Part shown: piece after piece, positions 17,291-25,769 of the stretch
How the letters are laid out: the number at the start of each line of letters is the position of its first letter
How positions within the stretch are numbered: position 1 is the stretch's first letter
DNA from: G051132615 sp051132615
Lineage (GTDB): Bacteria; Pseudomonadota; Gammaproteobacteria; Burkholderiales; Neisseriaceae
NCBI RefSeq assembly: GCF_051132615.1
Contig: NZ_CP152375.1
Span: 2,976,001-3,040,000, forward strand
DNA length: 64,000 bases
Reading direction: 5' to 3'
The notes under the pieces: generated by a model
What the model was told of the DNA's origin: nothing
The model's database searches: none
What the model saw: only the letters and a program-made list of their open reading frames with translations
Translations under genes and position numbers: made by a program

Positions 17291-17325
17291 GCTTTTTTCC
17301 TCCAAAAGATAAATTAATTTGGAGG
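17265..17325 (+). promoter_or_regulatory. Mutually exclusive hairpins before rsgA
   Basis: Segment 2 (TGGAGGAAA, 17265-17273, inside the leader ORF) is perfectly complementary to segment 3 (TTTCCTCCA, 17296-17304). A further AGCT/AGCT pair lies inside (17278-17281 with 17290-17293). Segment 3's CCTCCAAA (17299-17306) is equally complementary to segment 4, TTTGGAGG (17318-17325), which is the rsgA ribosome-binding site. The two pairings share bases, so only one can form. The 3:4 form hides the rsgA start signal and the 2:3 form frees it. Confidence 0.6.
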
Positions 17326-17330
17326 TTGAA

Positions 17331-18401
17331 ATGTCTCATCAAAATTTACGTTATTACGGATTATCATCTTGCTTTGAACAAGAGGCTTTGTTGTATCCAC
17401 ACTTATATTTAGCAAGAGTTACAGAACAGCACCGCACGCTATATACAGTTGTTACTGAAAAAGGTGAAAAACAAGCCTCAGTATCTGGTAAATTTATTTA
17501 TCAGGCTTACGATAACACTGTTTTTCCAGTTGTAGGTGATTGGGTCATGGTCAGCCAGTTAGATAATACAGAACAACCTATTGTGATTGAGCATGTTTTA
17601 CAGCGAAAAAGTGTATTCGAACGCAAAGCAGCAGGCACCCAACATGCAACTCAAGTTATTGTTGCAAACATTGACTATATTTTCATATGTATGTCATTAA
17701 ACAATGATTATAATCTTCGCCGTTTGGAGCGTTATCTCTCCATTGCTTGGCAAAGTTCAGCCACACCTATCATTATACTGACGAAGTCAGACCTTTGTTC
17801 AGACATATTAAGTAAACTGGCACAAATAGAAACGATTAGTGTAGGCACAGATATTTTAATTGTTTCAATGATGGATACTGATATACATGATAAATTTTCA
17901 CCTTATTTACATCAGGGAAAATCGGTTGTTTTTTTAGGCTCATCAGGTGTTGGAAAATCGTCATTAGTCAATCGCTTGCTTGGAAAAGATGTATTGCTTA
18001 CCCAAGAAATAGGCAATGACGACTCTGGTCGGCACACAACAACCAAGAGACAACTATTTGTATTGCCTTCAGGTGGTATTGTGATTGATACGCCAGGAAT
18101 GCGTGAGTTACAACTGGATACAGGTAACCTAACTAAAGCCTTTGAGGATGTTGAACAATTGTCTTTTTTGTGTAAATTTAGAAATTGTACCCATACAAAT
18201 GAGCATGAATGTGCAGTTCAACAAGCCATTACTCATGGTAACTTATCAGAAGGACGGTTAGAAAATTACCGAAAACTGGTCAAAGAAACTCAATACGCTG
18301 GTTTAAATGCAAAACAGTTGGAACAAGCAAAAGTGAACAATATGTTTGGTAGTATAGGCGCATACAAAAAAATGCGCCGCCAGATGAAAAATAAACGTTA
18401 G
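17331..18401 (+). CDS. rsgA: Ribosome small-subunit GTPase RsgA
   Basis: A 356-residue circularly permuted GTPase that acts late in 30S maturation. I use the ATG at 17331, six bases after GGAGG; an in-frame TTG at 17319 lies inside that site. Domains: an N-terminal OB fold (VSGKFIYQ, VVGDWV, about residues 35-85), a G domain in G4-G1-G3 order (LTKSDL, then GSSGVGKSSLVNRL, then DTPGMREL), and a C-terminal zinc site with CKFRNCTHTNEHEC. All motifs are intact. It is a single gene with its own leader, followed by a strong terminator. The leader structure suggests translational control linked to ribosome function. Confidence 0.95.
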   Translation: MSHQNLRYYGLSSCFEQEALLYPHLYLARVTEQHRTLYTVVTEKGEKQASVSGKFIYQAYDNTVFPVVGDWVMVSQLDNTEQPIVIEHVLQRKSVFERKAAGTQHATQVIVANIDYIFICMSLNNDYNLRRLERYLSIAWQSSATPIIILTKSDLCSDILSKLAQIETISVGTDILIVSMMDTDIHDKFSPYLHQGKSVVFLGSSGVGKSSLVNRLLGKDVLLTQEIGNDDSGRHTTTKRQLFVLPSGGIVIDTPGMRELQLDTGNLTKAFEDVEQLSFLCKFRNCTHTNEHECAVQQAITHGNLSEGRLENYRKLVKETQYAGLNAKQLEQAKVNNMFGSIGAYKKMRRQMKNKR

Positions 18402-18428
18402 CAAATGTGTTTTTTATTCACTTCTTTT

Positions 18429-18450
18429 AAAGGGGCATTTAGCCCCTTTT
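18429..18450. terminator. Bidirectional terminator between rsgA and yeaE
   Basis: AAAGGGGC (18429-18436), a five-base loop, then GCCCCTTTT (18442-18450). Perfect stem with an A run on one side and a T run on the other, between convergent genes. Confidence 0.88.
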
Positions 18451-18452
18451 CT

Positions 18453-19346
18453 CTATACAATATCTAAATGCATTTTATGGGTTGGAGGGGTAAAAACCTG
18501 ATCTAATTGTGCTAACTCATCCATCGTTAATTCAATTGCACTGGACTGGGCATTTTCTATAACATGTTTGGTTGTTGTCGCTTTAGGAATAGCAATAACA
18601 TCACCAGAACGAATACACCAAGCAAGTAATAACTGGGCGATCGTACAATCATGTGTCTTAGCTAATGCCATTACCGTTTTATTGATCATTAATTCGCGCC
18701 TTAAACTGCCACCTTGAGCGATTGGGCAATAAGCCATAATAGGCAAATGATGTTCACGACACCAAGGCAGCAAATCGTATTCAATGCCTCTTGAGCCTAA
18801 ATGATACAACACTTGATTAACTGTGCAGTTTTTACCATAAGGCTCTTGCCATAATTCTTGCATATCATCTGTATCTAAATTTGACACGCCCCAACGTTTA
18901 ATCTTACCTTGTTGCACCAATTGTTCCATAACATAGGCCGTTTCTTCCAAAGGCACATTCCCTCGCCAATGCAATAAATAAAGGTCTAAATAATCTGTCT
19001 TCAACCGTTTTAGTGAAGTCTCACATGCTTTAATGGCGTTTTTTTGATCAGCATTATGGGGATACACTTTTGAAACCAAAAAAACTTGCTCACGAATCCC
19101 CTGCAAAGCCTCCCCTAATAACAATTCTGCACCACCTGATCCATACATTTCGGCTGTATCAATTAAGGTCATACCCAATTCAACCCCTAAACGTAAAGAA
19201 GCAATTTCTTGCTTAGCTAACGCTGGGTTTTCTCCCATAAACCATGTGCCCTGCCCAATGGCAGGTACAGTTGTACCATCAGGCAGCTGTACTTGATGTT
19301 TTAAATTATTAGCCCTAATTTGGTCTTTATGGATGTTTAAAGTCAT
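18453..19346 (-). CDS. yeaE: Aldo/keto reductase, YeaE-like
   Basis: A 297-residue NADPH-dependent reductase. Catalytic residues of the AKR tetrad are visible: Asp and Tyr in IDTAEMYG, Lys in LVSKVYP and His in LYLLHWRG. The stretches GQGTWFMGE, RWGVSNLDTDDMQELW and QVLYHLGSRGIEYDLLPWC follow E. coli YeaE, which reduces methylglyoxal, very closely. IPKAT near the C-terminus contacts the cofactor. It lies 44 bases downstream of the Tat-exported SMP-30 gene on the same strand, so the two are probably one transcript. YeaE-like identity is confident; the physiological substrate is not. Confidence 0.88.
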   Translation of the reverse strand: MTLNIHKDQIRANNLKHQVQLPDGTTVPAIGQGTWFMGENPALAKQEIASLRLGVELGMTLIDTAEMYGSGGAELLLGEALQGIREQVFLVSKVYPHNADQKNAIKACETSLKRLKTDYLDLYLLHWRGNVPLEETAYVMEQLVQQGKIKRWGVSNLDTDDMQELWQEPYGKNCTVNQVLYHLGSRGIEYDLLPWCREHHLPIMAYCPIAQGGSLRRELMINKTVMALAKTHDCTIAQLLLAWCIRSGDVIAIPKATTTKHVIENAQSSAIELTMDELAQLDQVFTPPTHKMHLDIV

Positions 19347-19390
19347 TTAATTGCCCTTTTATTTAATTAAAGCTCATTTAATAAAAAATT

Positions 19391-20431
19391 TCAATGACTG
19401 TTTAAATCATTGGTTGCGCCTTGCACGTTGACATACAATGAATAAATAGAAGTGGACGAAGCCATAAATAAACGATTCCGACTCTGTCCGCCAAAACAAA
19501 CATTGGCACATCGCTCTGGCAAGTGAATCATCCCAATGGCTTTACCTTTGTTGTTGAAAATACGGACACCATCAAGTTCTGGTGTTCCCATACCCCAACC
19601 ACACCATAAGTTACCATCCACATCGCAGGCTATACCATCTGCGGTTCCTGAACCGCAATCAACATGCACACGACGATTAGCCAGTTTTGTTCCTTCCATC
19701 ACATCATATGCCAAAATCAATCTATTTGGCTTGGCACGCCCTTCGACCAAATATAAGATTTTTTCATCTGGTGAAAAACATAAACCGTTAGGCCCTTTAA
19801 TATTTTCTGCCACAATGGTTAACTCTTTTTTTTCTGGATCAAGACGATATACATTTTGCGGCAACTCTGGCTTGGCAAAATGTCCTTCATAAAAACCAGA
19901 AATACCAAACGGTGGATCAGAAAACCAAATAGAGCCATCTGACTTAACAATGATATCATTAGGGGAATTAAACGGTTTATCTTGATAGCGATCAGCCAAC
20001 ACGGTGATACGTCCATCATGTTCAGTACGGGTTACTTGGCGTGTATCATGCTCACAACTGATCAAACGACCCTGTTTATCTCGAGCATGGCCATTAGCAA
20101 AATTACTGGGCTGACGAAAAACGCTGGTTTGCCCTGTCACTTCATCCCATTTCATAATGGCATTATTAGGGATATCACTCCATAACAGAAAACGAAAATC
20201 ACCAAACCAAACAGGCCCTTCAGCCCAACGTTGCCCAGAGACAATCTGCTCTATTTTTGCCGCAGCCAATTTGTACTGATCAAAACTACTGTCTAATGAT
20301 TTAATTTGAGGGTCTGGGTAACGCTGAGCGGGTACCCAATCAGGTTCCCATTTTGCGATTGCCTGAGGTGCCACTGCGGCTACTGCAAGTGCACTGCTAA
20401 ATTTGAGTAATCCCCTACGTGTCGTTTCCAT
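19391..20431 (-). CDS. Tat-exported SMP-30/gluconolactonase-family protein
   Basis: A 346-residue predicted periplasmic lactonase of the six-bladed SMP-30/gluconolactonase type. The N-terminus METTRRGLLKFSSALAVAA has the twin-arginine motif and a hydrophobic core ending at AIA, so export is by Tat. Metal-site residues expected for the family appear in order: Glu in AEGPVWFGD, Asn in FNSPNDIIV, Asn in GPNGLCFSPDE and Asp in DGIACDVDGNLW. Known relatives hydrolyse sugar lactones using calcium or zinc. The downstream yeaE-like reductase, 44 bases away, suggests a pathway of periplasmic sugar oxidation products, by inference. Confidence 0.88.
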   Translation of the reverse strand: METTRRGLLKFSSALAVAAVAPQAIAKWEPDWVPAQRYPDPQIKSLDSSFDQYKLAAAKIEQIVSGQRWAEGPVWFGDFRFLLWSDIPNNAIMKWDEVTGQTSVFRQPSNFANGHARDKQGRLISCEHDTRQVTRTEHDGRITVLADRYQDKPFNSPNDIIVKSDGSIWFSDPPFGISGFYEGHFAKPELPQNVYRLDPEKKELTIVAENIKGPNGLCFSPDEKILYLVEGRAKPNRLILAYDVMEGTKLANRRVHVDCGSGTADGIACDVDGNLWCGWGMGTPELDGVRIFNNKGKAIGMIHLPERCANVCFGGQSRNRLFMASSTSIYSLYVNVQGATNDLNSH

Positions 20432-20728
20432 TTAAGAGCCTCCCATTATGATAAAAAATACCAAATTTCATATAAATAGATTGTCTCTATGGCATACTCG
20501 TCACACAATGGCATTTTGCACAAAAAACAGACCTAAAAAAAAGAAAAATTTATGATAATCAACAAATTTAAAACATTGTGGTTATCTATTGTTTAACAGA
20601 CAATCATTTGAATATTTCTAAAAACACCGCTCAATCTATAGAAGAACCAAACACAATCACGTATCATCAACACAGATGAATGACAAATAATCACTCATCT
20701 ATATACTTGTACTGGAGAAAAAAATTTA
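20432..20728. other. Divergent promoter region, nothing specific recognised
   Basis: About 300 AT-rich bases between the SMP-30 gene and the small membrane gene. It should hold both promoters. No clear operator or hairpin stands out. Confidence 0.45.
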
Positions 20729-21055
20729 ATGGGTATGATCTTTTTAATGTTTGGCATTGTCCTTGTAGGAATAATGATTTCATCATTCCCCAAATTTGCA
20801 ATAACGGTTCTGGCTCCAGGTGTATTTATTATGGTGGCACTATTTGTTTTTGATTCTCGAGAGATATTATTCGGTACAGGTGGTGACGGTTGGATTGGCC
20901 TAGGCAGATTCATTACTTGGTGTTTTGTATTCTTTGGCTGTGCAATCGGTATAGGGATTATTTCATTGGCAAGATTGAGTATCAAAGCCAGAAAAAACGG
21001 TTATAATCGCAAAAACTACCATAAATATGATAATGATGATGGCTATGATAAATAG
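20729..21055 (+). CDS. Small membrane protein, unknown function
   Basis: A 108-residue protein with three predicted membrane helices (about residues 2-18, 22-40 and 58-82) and a charged, Tyr/Asn/Asp-rich tail (KNGYNRKNYHKYDNDDGYDK) that should face the cytoplasm. The ribosome-binding site GGAGAAAAA lies a little far (about ten bases) from the ATG. It is 77 bases upstream of the zinc-ribbon protein gene on the same strand, so the two may be co-transcribed. I do not recognise the family. Because the ORF is hydrophobic with a sensible tail, I believe it is real. Confidence 0.65.
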   Translation: MGMIFLMFGIVLVGIMISSFPKFAITVLAPGVFIMVALFVFDSREILFGTGGDGWIGLGRFITWCFVFFGCAIGIGIISLARLSIKARKNGYNRKNYHKYDNDDGYDK

Positions 21056-21132
21056 TCATAGAGATTAACAAAATAAAAAGCGATCATTCTATGACTTTAT
21101 ACTAAAAAAACAAAAAAAGGGAATAAAAAACC

Positions 21133-21684
21133 ATGCAAATAAAATGTCTTGGTTGTGAAGAGGATATCTTACAGCCCGCCTTCCTTGAAGTAAATTTACC
21201 TTGTCAAACTTGTGAAAGTTGTGGGGGAAACTGGATATTGCTAAAAGATTATCTTCAATGGAAAAATTCAATACAAGAAAAACAAACCGAACTGACCAAT
21301 TTCAATATCACAGAAATTACCGACACTAAGAAAACATTGATTTGCCCAGTTACAGGTAAACTAATGTCGAAATATCGGATTTCAGCGAAAACAGATCATC
21401 GTTTGGATTTTTCGGTTTATGCTAATGCAATCTGGCTAGATAACGGTGAATGGTTGTTATTAAAACAACAAGGTTTAGCAACTGAGCTTAACCGCATTGT
21501 AACTGATGCATGGCAAAAACAGATCAGAACAATCAACTCAAAAGAGGTACTTGAACAAGAGTATCGCAAAAAAATAGGTGATGAGGATTATGAAAAAATA
21601 AAAGAGATAAGAGACTGGCTAAGCACTCACCCCCACGCAGATTTTCTTAAAGCTTTTATCATGGCAGATAAAACCAGCAAATAA
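21133..21684 (+). CDS. TFIIB-type zinc-ribbon protein
   Basis: A 183-residue cytoplasmic protein. The N-terminus has an incomplete-looking first pair (CLGC, residues 4-7), then CQTCESCGGNWILLKDY, which is the CxxCxGxW signature of the zf-TFIIB family. A second region, CPVTGKLMSKYRI, contributes another possible metal ligand. The rest is helical and charged, with VTDAWQKQIR and a C-terminal WLSTHPHADFLKAF. Members of this family are uncharacterised. The gene follows the small membrane protein by 77 bases. Function is unknown; the zinc ribbon suggests nucleic-acid or protein contact. Confidence 0.75.
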   Translation: MQIKCLGCEEDILQPAFLEVNLPCQTCESCGGNWILLKDYLQWKNSIQEKQTELTNFNITEITDTKKTLICPVTGKLMSKYRISAKTDHRLDFSVYANAIWLDNGEWLLLKQQGLATELNRIVTDAWQKQIRTINSKEVLEQEYRKKIGDEDYEKIKEIRDWLSTHPHADFLKAFIMADKTSK

Positions 21685-21922
21685 TATTATTGGCCACATT
21701 TGTGGGAATTTTTAACTTAACTGATTAGTCTATCTATTGATTCATTAATCACTTTGAATAGTTATTTAAATTTTCCTTAATTTTTTCAAAAATTTCTATC
21801 ATTCCTTATAAATGACAAAAATTCAAATATTTAATTTTTAGTTAAGTGCTTTATAGATTCTATGAATTCGATTATTTCTTTTTAATGTTCAGGTAACAAA
21901 AACTTTGTTATAGTTATTGCAC

Positions 21923-22063
21923 GATTGATTCAAGGGAAGTTTGTGCAAATCAAACACTGCCCCCGCAACTGTAAGTAGTGAAAGCGCCAATCAAGCCACT
22001 GATTTTTATAATTGGGAAGGCGGCAAAAGCTTGATGACCTACAAGTCAGGAGACCTATCAATC
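21923..22063 (+). ncRNA. Cobalamin riboswitch upstream of nrdA
   Basis: P1 is formed by GATTGAT (21923-21929) and ATCAATC (22057-22063). In between are the conserved GGGAAG, a GTGCAAATC segment, CTGCCCCCGCAACTGTAA, a second GGGAAGGC, and the B12 box AAGTCAGGAGACC at 22043-22055. A downstream 5-bp hairpin, CGGGG/CCTCG near 22086, may be part of the expression platform. The next gene is nrdA, 170 bases on. Binding of adenosylcobalamin normally lowers expression of the gene downstream. Confidence 0.93.
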
Positions 22064-22232
22064 TACATCCTAACATGCTTGAGAGCGGGGACGCCTCGTG
22101 TATGAGATTACTTCTTATACTTTGAATTTTATAGAGCAATGTTTTTAAAACATAGCTTTTATTTATGCCGATCCCACTTTTCTTAGCATGTTTTTAAACT
22201 TGAGATAGATAAGTTAAGGTAAATCTTTAATT

Positions 22233-24473
22233 ATGATTAATTATGTTGTCAAAAATAATGGCACTCGTGAGAAATTTAATCCTGAAAAATTAAACCGTTG
22301 GGCGGAGTTTGCGGCTCATTACGAAGTTGACTGGAGCACAATTGCATTAGAAGCCTATAGAAAATGCTTTGATGGCTGCTCTACTTTAGAACTACACAAA
22401 GCAATGATTGATGCTTGTGTTGAAAAAGAAGACCACAAACACTTAAAAATGGCGGGAAGGCTATTAATTGGCACGATTTATAAAGAGGCCTTTGGGGGAT
22501 ATCGTCATATTCCCAGTTTGTCTGAATTTTATAAAAAAATGAAAGAACAATTTTTGTGGGAAGAAATGGATTATAGCGATGATGAGTTAAATCAATTAGA
22601 GCTGATCATCAATCACGATATAGATATTAATTATAATTTCACCACTTTACATCAGATGAAGGACAAATATTTGATTACAAATAGAGTAAGCAAACAATGT
22701 CTCGAATCACCACAATTTATGTTTATGGGTATGGCCATGCAAAATATGCAAAACCAACCTAAAAATCGCCGTATTCAAGACATAAAAAAACTATATAACT
22801 ATCTGAATCAACTAAAAATAAATGCACCTACCCCCATGTTAATCAACATGCGCTCACCTCACAAAGGCTACGCTTCTTGCTGTGTTTACACAACAGATGA
22901 CACGGTAAAAAGTTTGGCAACGGGCGACCATATCGCTTATATGATGACTTGTTCGTCGGCAGGTATTGGAGCCCATTTATTAACCAGAAGCAAAGGAGAT
23001 CCTGTAAAAGAAGGCAGAATTGTCCATCAAGGTAAATTACCTTACTATCGCGTTCTTCAAAGTGCGGTACACGCAAATATGCAAGCTGGTCGAGGAGGAA
23101 GTGCTACAGTTTATTTTAATGCACTTGATCCAGAAATTTTTGATTTATTGGCATTAAAAAACCCGACAACAGTCACCCAAAAAAGAATACGGGATATTGA
23201 TTACGCCTTATTAGTCAATCGTTTTTTTGTGGAAAAAGTTGCTAAAGATGAAGACTGGATTTTAATCAGTTTACATGAGGCACCTGATCTTTTTGAAGCA
23301 TTTTATTCAAGTGACTATGATCATTTTAAAAATTTATACCAGAAATATGAACAATCAGATTGCAAAAAACAAATCGTCAAAGCCCGTGATATTGCGCTCA
23401 AAGCACTGACTGAGTCTGCCGAAACTGGGCGAATGTATATTACCTATATTGATGAGATGAATCGCCATACGCCATTTAAAGATACGATCTATTCCAGTAA
23501 TCTTTGTTTGGAAATTGCCCTACCAACCAAACCTTTTACAGACATTACCGATCTTTATTCTGAAGATCCAGTAGGTGAAATAGGCTTATGTAGCTTAGCC
23601 TCTCTTGTAGTAGGTCGTATAGAGGAGCATGAGTACGAAGATATTGCCTACTACACCGTACTCATGATTGACAATGTCATTGAGCTAATGAAATATCCCT
23701 TCCCCGCATTAGAAACCACAGCAAAAGCCCGCCGTAGCATTGGTGTGGGCATTACCAATCTGGCACATGAACTGGCCAAGCAAAAGTTAAATTTCAATTC
23801 TTTGGAAGGAAAAAACTATATTCATTTTATTGCCGAAAGGCATAGTTTCTGGCTACATCAAGCCAGTTTGACATTAGCAAAAGAAAAGGGAAACGCACCG
23901 TGGATTAATCGAACCAAATACCCTGAAGGATGGCTGCCTATAGACACTTATTGTCAGGAAGTCGATAAAGTGCATACACAAACACTTCGATTTGACTGGG
24001 AAAGCCTTCGTCAAGAAATAATCAAACAAGGCGGTCTACGACACTCTGTATTAGAAGCAATGATGCCTGTTGAATCAAGCAGCCAGTTAACCAATACGAC
24101 CAATGGCATTTATCCAGTAAGAAATTTAAAAGTCATGAAAACATCTAGTACCAATAAAAATTTATTATTGGCACCAGACTTAGACGAACTGGCTCCCTAT
24201 TATGATATTGCTTGGCATTTAGACTCTAAAGACTTAATTGAACTATATGCCATTATTCAAAAATTTACTGGGCAAGCAATCAGTGCTGACCTCTACCTTA
24301 ATTTAAAAGATCATCAATCTATTTCCTCTCGACAGTTGCTTATGGACTTTATTTATATGATGCGTTTAGGGTGTAAAACACGATATTACTTAAATAGCGC
24401 GTCAGGTATCACACATAAAGGCTATGAAACAGTAGAAGAACGAAATTGTGCATCAGGTGCGTGTACGCTTTAA
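22233..24473 (+). CDS. nrdA: Ribonucleotide reductase class Ia, large subunit
   Basis: A 746-residue catalytic subunit (E. coli 761) that reduces ribonucleoside diphosphates aerobically. An N-terminal ATP-cone covers residues 1-90 (VVKNNGTREKFNPEKLNRW). The active site includes C217 in YASCCVY and the SNLCLEIALP motif with C425 and E427, plus the partner Cys in GEIGLCSL. The C-terminal shuttle pair is in CASGAC. LMPVESSSQLTNTTNGI-type residues (key SSQ, NTTNGI) are conserved. It follows a cobalamin riboswitch and precedes nrdB by 37 bases. This implies repression when B12 is available, as expected where a B12-dependent class II enzyme exists elsewhere in the genome. Confidence 0.96.
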   Translation: MINYVVKNNGTREKFNPEKLNRWAEFAAHYEVDWSTIALEAYRKCFDGCSTLELHKAMIDACVEKEDHKHLKMAGRLLIGTIYKEAFGGYRHIPSLSEFYKKMKEQFLWEEMDYSDDELNQLELIINHDIDINYNFTTLHQMKDKYLITNRVSKQCLESPQFMFMGMAMQNMQNQPKNRRIQDIKKLYNYLNQLKINAPTPMLINMRSPHKGYASCCVYTTDDTVKSLATGDHIAYMMTCSSAGIGAHLLTRSKGDPVKEGRIVHQGKLPYYRVLQSAVHANMQAGRGGSATVYFNALDPEIFDLLALKNPTTVTQKRIRDIDYALLVNRFFVEKVAKDEDWILISLHEAPDLFEAFYSSDYDHFKNLYQKYEQSDCKKQIVKARDIALKALTESAETGRMYITYIDEMNRHTPFKDTIYSSNLCLEIALPTKPFTDITDLYSEDPVGEIGLCSLASLVVGRIEEHEYEDIAYYTVLMIDNVIELMKYPFPALETTAKARRSIGVGITNLAHELAKQKLNFNSLEGKNYIHFIAERHSFWLHQASLTLAKEKGNAPWINRTKYPEGWLPIDTYCQEVDKVHTQTLRFDWESLRQEIIKQGGLRHSVLEAMMPVESSSQLTNTTNGIYPVRNLKVMKTSSTNKNLLLAPDLDELAPYYDIAWHLDSKDLIELYAIIQKFTGQAISADLYLNLKDHQSISSRQLLMDFIYMMRLGCKTRYYLNSASGITHKGYETVEERNCASGACTL

Positions 24474-24510
24474 GTATTAAATTTTAACCATTTATTCAGA
24501 AATAAAAATC

Positions 24511-25608
24511 ATGGACAAAAAATCAGTTTTTAATGCAGATAATCGCGCTTGGCAAACAGGTCATTACCCCTTATTTCTTGGAGAACCTTTGGCTCTTTAT
24601 GATAGTGTCCATACCCCCTATCCAGAATTATTTGAGCTATATAAACTTCAAAAATCAATGGATTGGAGCGAAGACGAAGTAAACCTCGAACAATCCCGCA
24701 TGGATTTACTGCATTGCTCTAAAAACAATTATGACATTATGGTCAAAACACTGGCGTTTCAATGGGAACTAGATTCAGTAGCATCACGTGCCATCGCACC
24801 ACTATTCGCGCCTTTTGTCAGCAATAGTGAGCTGTGGGTCATGTTGACCAAACAGTCAGAAATCGAAAACCTTCATGCATTAACTTATTCCGAGATTATT
24901 CGTCAATGCCTTGCTGACCCCAAGGATGTATTTATAGAAGTCATGAAAAACGAAGAAGTCTTAAACCGCTCTACCATTATTGTTGAAATATTCAATACAC
25001 TTCAAGAATATGGTGCGAAATATAAACTTGGGCAAATCGAACGAGATTCAGAAGAGTTAAAATCTGCGGTTCTTTGTGGATTCATCGCCCTGTATTGTTT
25101 GGAAAAAATAGAATTTATGAGTTCTTTTGCCTGTACTTTTGCCTTAGCGGAACAAAATATTTTTCAAGGAATTGCCAAACTGGTTCAAAAAATAGCTCAA
25201 GACGAACAAATTCATGTGATGATGGATGAAGCTGTTTTGAATATTTTATTAAAAAGCCCAGAGTGGCAAACATTATTTAAAGCAAATGAGAAAAAAATAT
25301 ACGAAATTATTCATACTGTTATTGAACAAGAAATAAACTGGAACCAATATTTATTTAGTGAAAATCGATCCATCGTTGGATTAAATGAAAAGCTATTAAA
25401 CGAATGGGTACTTTATAATGCACAGGATATATACCATTTTTTAGGATTAAACAATCCTTACCCCGTTGTTGAACAAAAACCTTTGCGTTGGATGGATAAC
25501 TGGTTAGATTTAAATAAAACTCAAAATGCAAATCAAGAAATGGATAATACAAACTACCGCTTAAATAGTGTGTTAAATGATGTTGAGGGCGAGCTTTTTC
25601 TATTGTAA
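24511..25608 (+). CDS. nrdB: Ribonucleotide reductase class Ia, radical subunit
   Basis: A 365-residue subunit (E. coli 376) that carries the diiron centre and stable tyrosyl radical. Iron ligands and radical residue align with spacing identical to E. coli: D88 in WELDSV, E119 and H122 in IENLHALTY, and radical tyrosine Y126. Later ligands are the Glu residues in LEKIEFMSSF and the QDEQIH motif. The C-terminal tail, which docks to NrdA, ends GELFLL. The start at 24511 is the first ATG after nrdA. A strong terminator follows directly. Because the tyrosine is present, this is the normal Ia type, not a Tyr-less variant. Confidence 0.96.
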   Translation: MDKKSVFNADNRAWQTGHYPLFLGEPLALYDSVHTPYPELFELYKLQKSMDWSEDEVNLEQSRMDLLHCSKNNYDIMVKTLAFQWELDSVASRAIAPLFAPFVSNSELWVMLTKQSEIENLHALTYSEIIRQCLADPKDVFIEVMKNEEVLNRSTIIVEIFNTLQEYGAKYKLGQIERDSEELKSAVLCGFIALYCLEKIEFMSSFACTFALAEQNIFQGIAKLVQKIAQDEQIHVMMDEAVLNILLKSPEWQTLFKANEKKIYEIIHTVIEQEINWNQYLFSENRSIVGLNEKLLNEWVLYNAQDIYHFLGLNNPYPVVEQKPLRWMDNWLDLNKTQNANQEMDNTNYRLNSVLNDVEGELFLL

Positions 25609-25627
25609 TATCGTCCAGAGAATAAAT

Positions 25628-25658
25628 AAAAAGGCAAGCAAATGATTGCCTTTTTATG
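25628..25658 (+). terminator. nrdAB terminator
   Basis: AAAAAGGCAA (25628-25637), an eight-base loop and TTGCCTTTTT (25646-25655). It has a perfect 10-bp stem with the T tract built in, 20 bases after the nrdB stop. Confidence 0.9.
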
Positions 25659-25769
25659 CTATTTTTTTCTTAACTATTGGGGCCTTAATTATGTCCTCTT
25701 TATGGTGAGTCGTAAAATTTGGTGGTAAACAACAAGCTGCCTCAGGCAGCCTGTCATGAATAAACCCAA

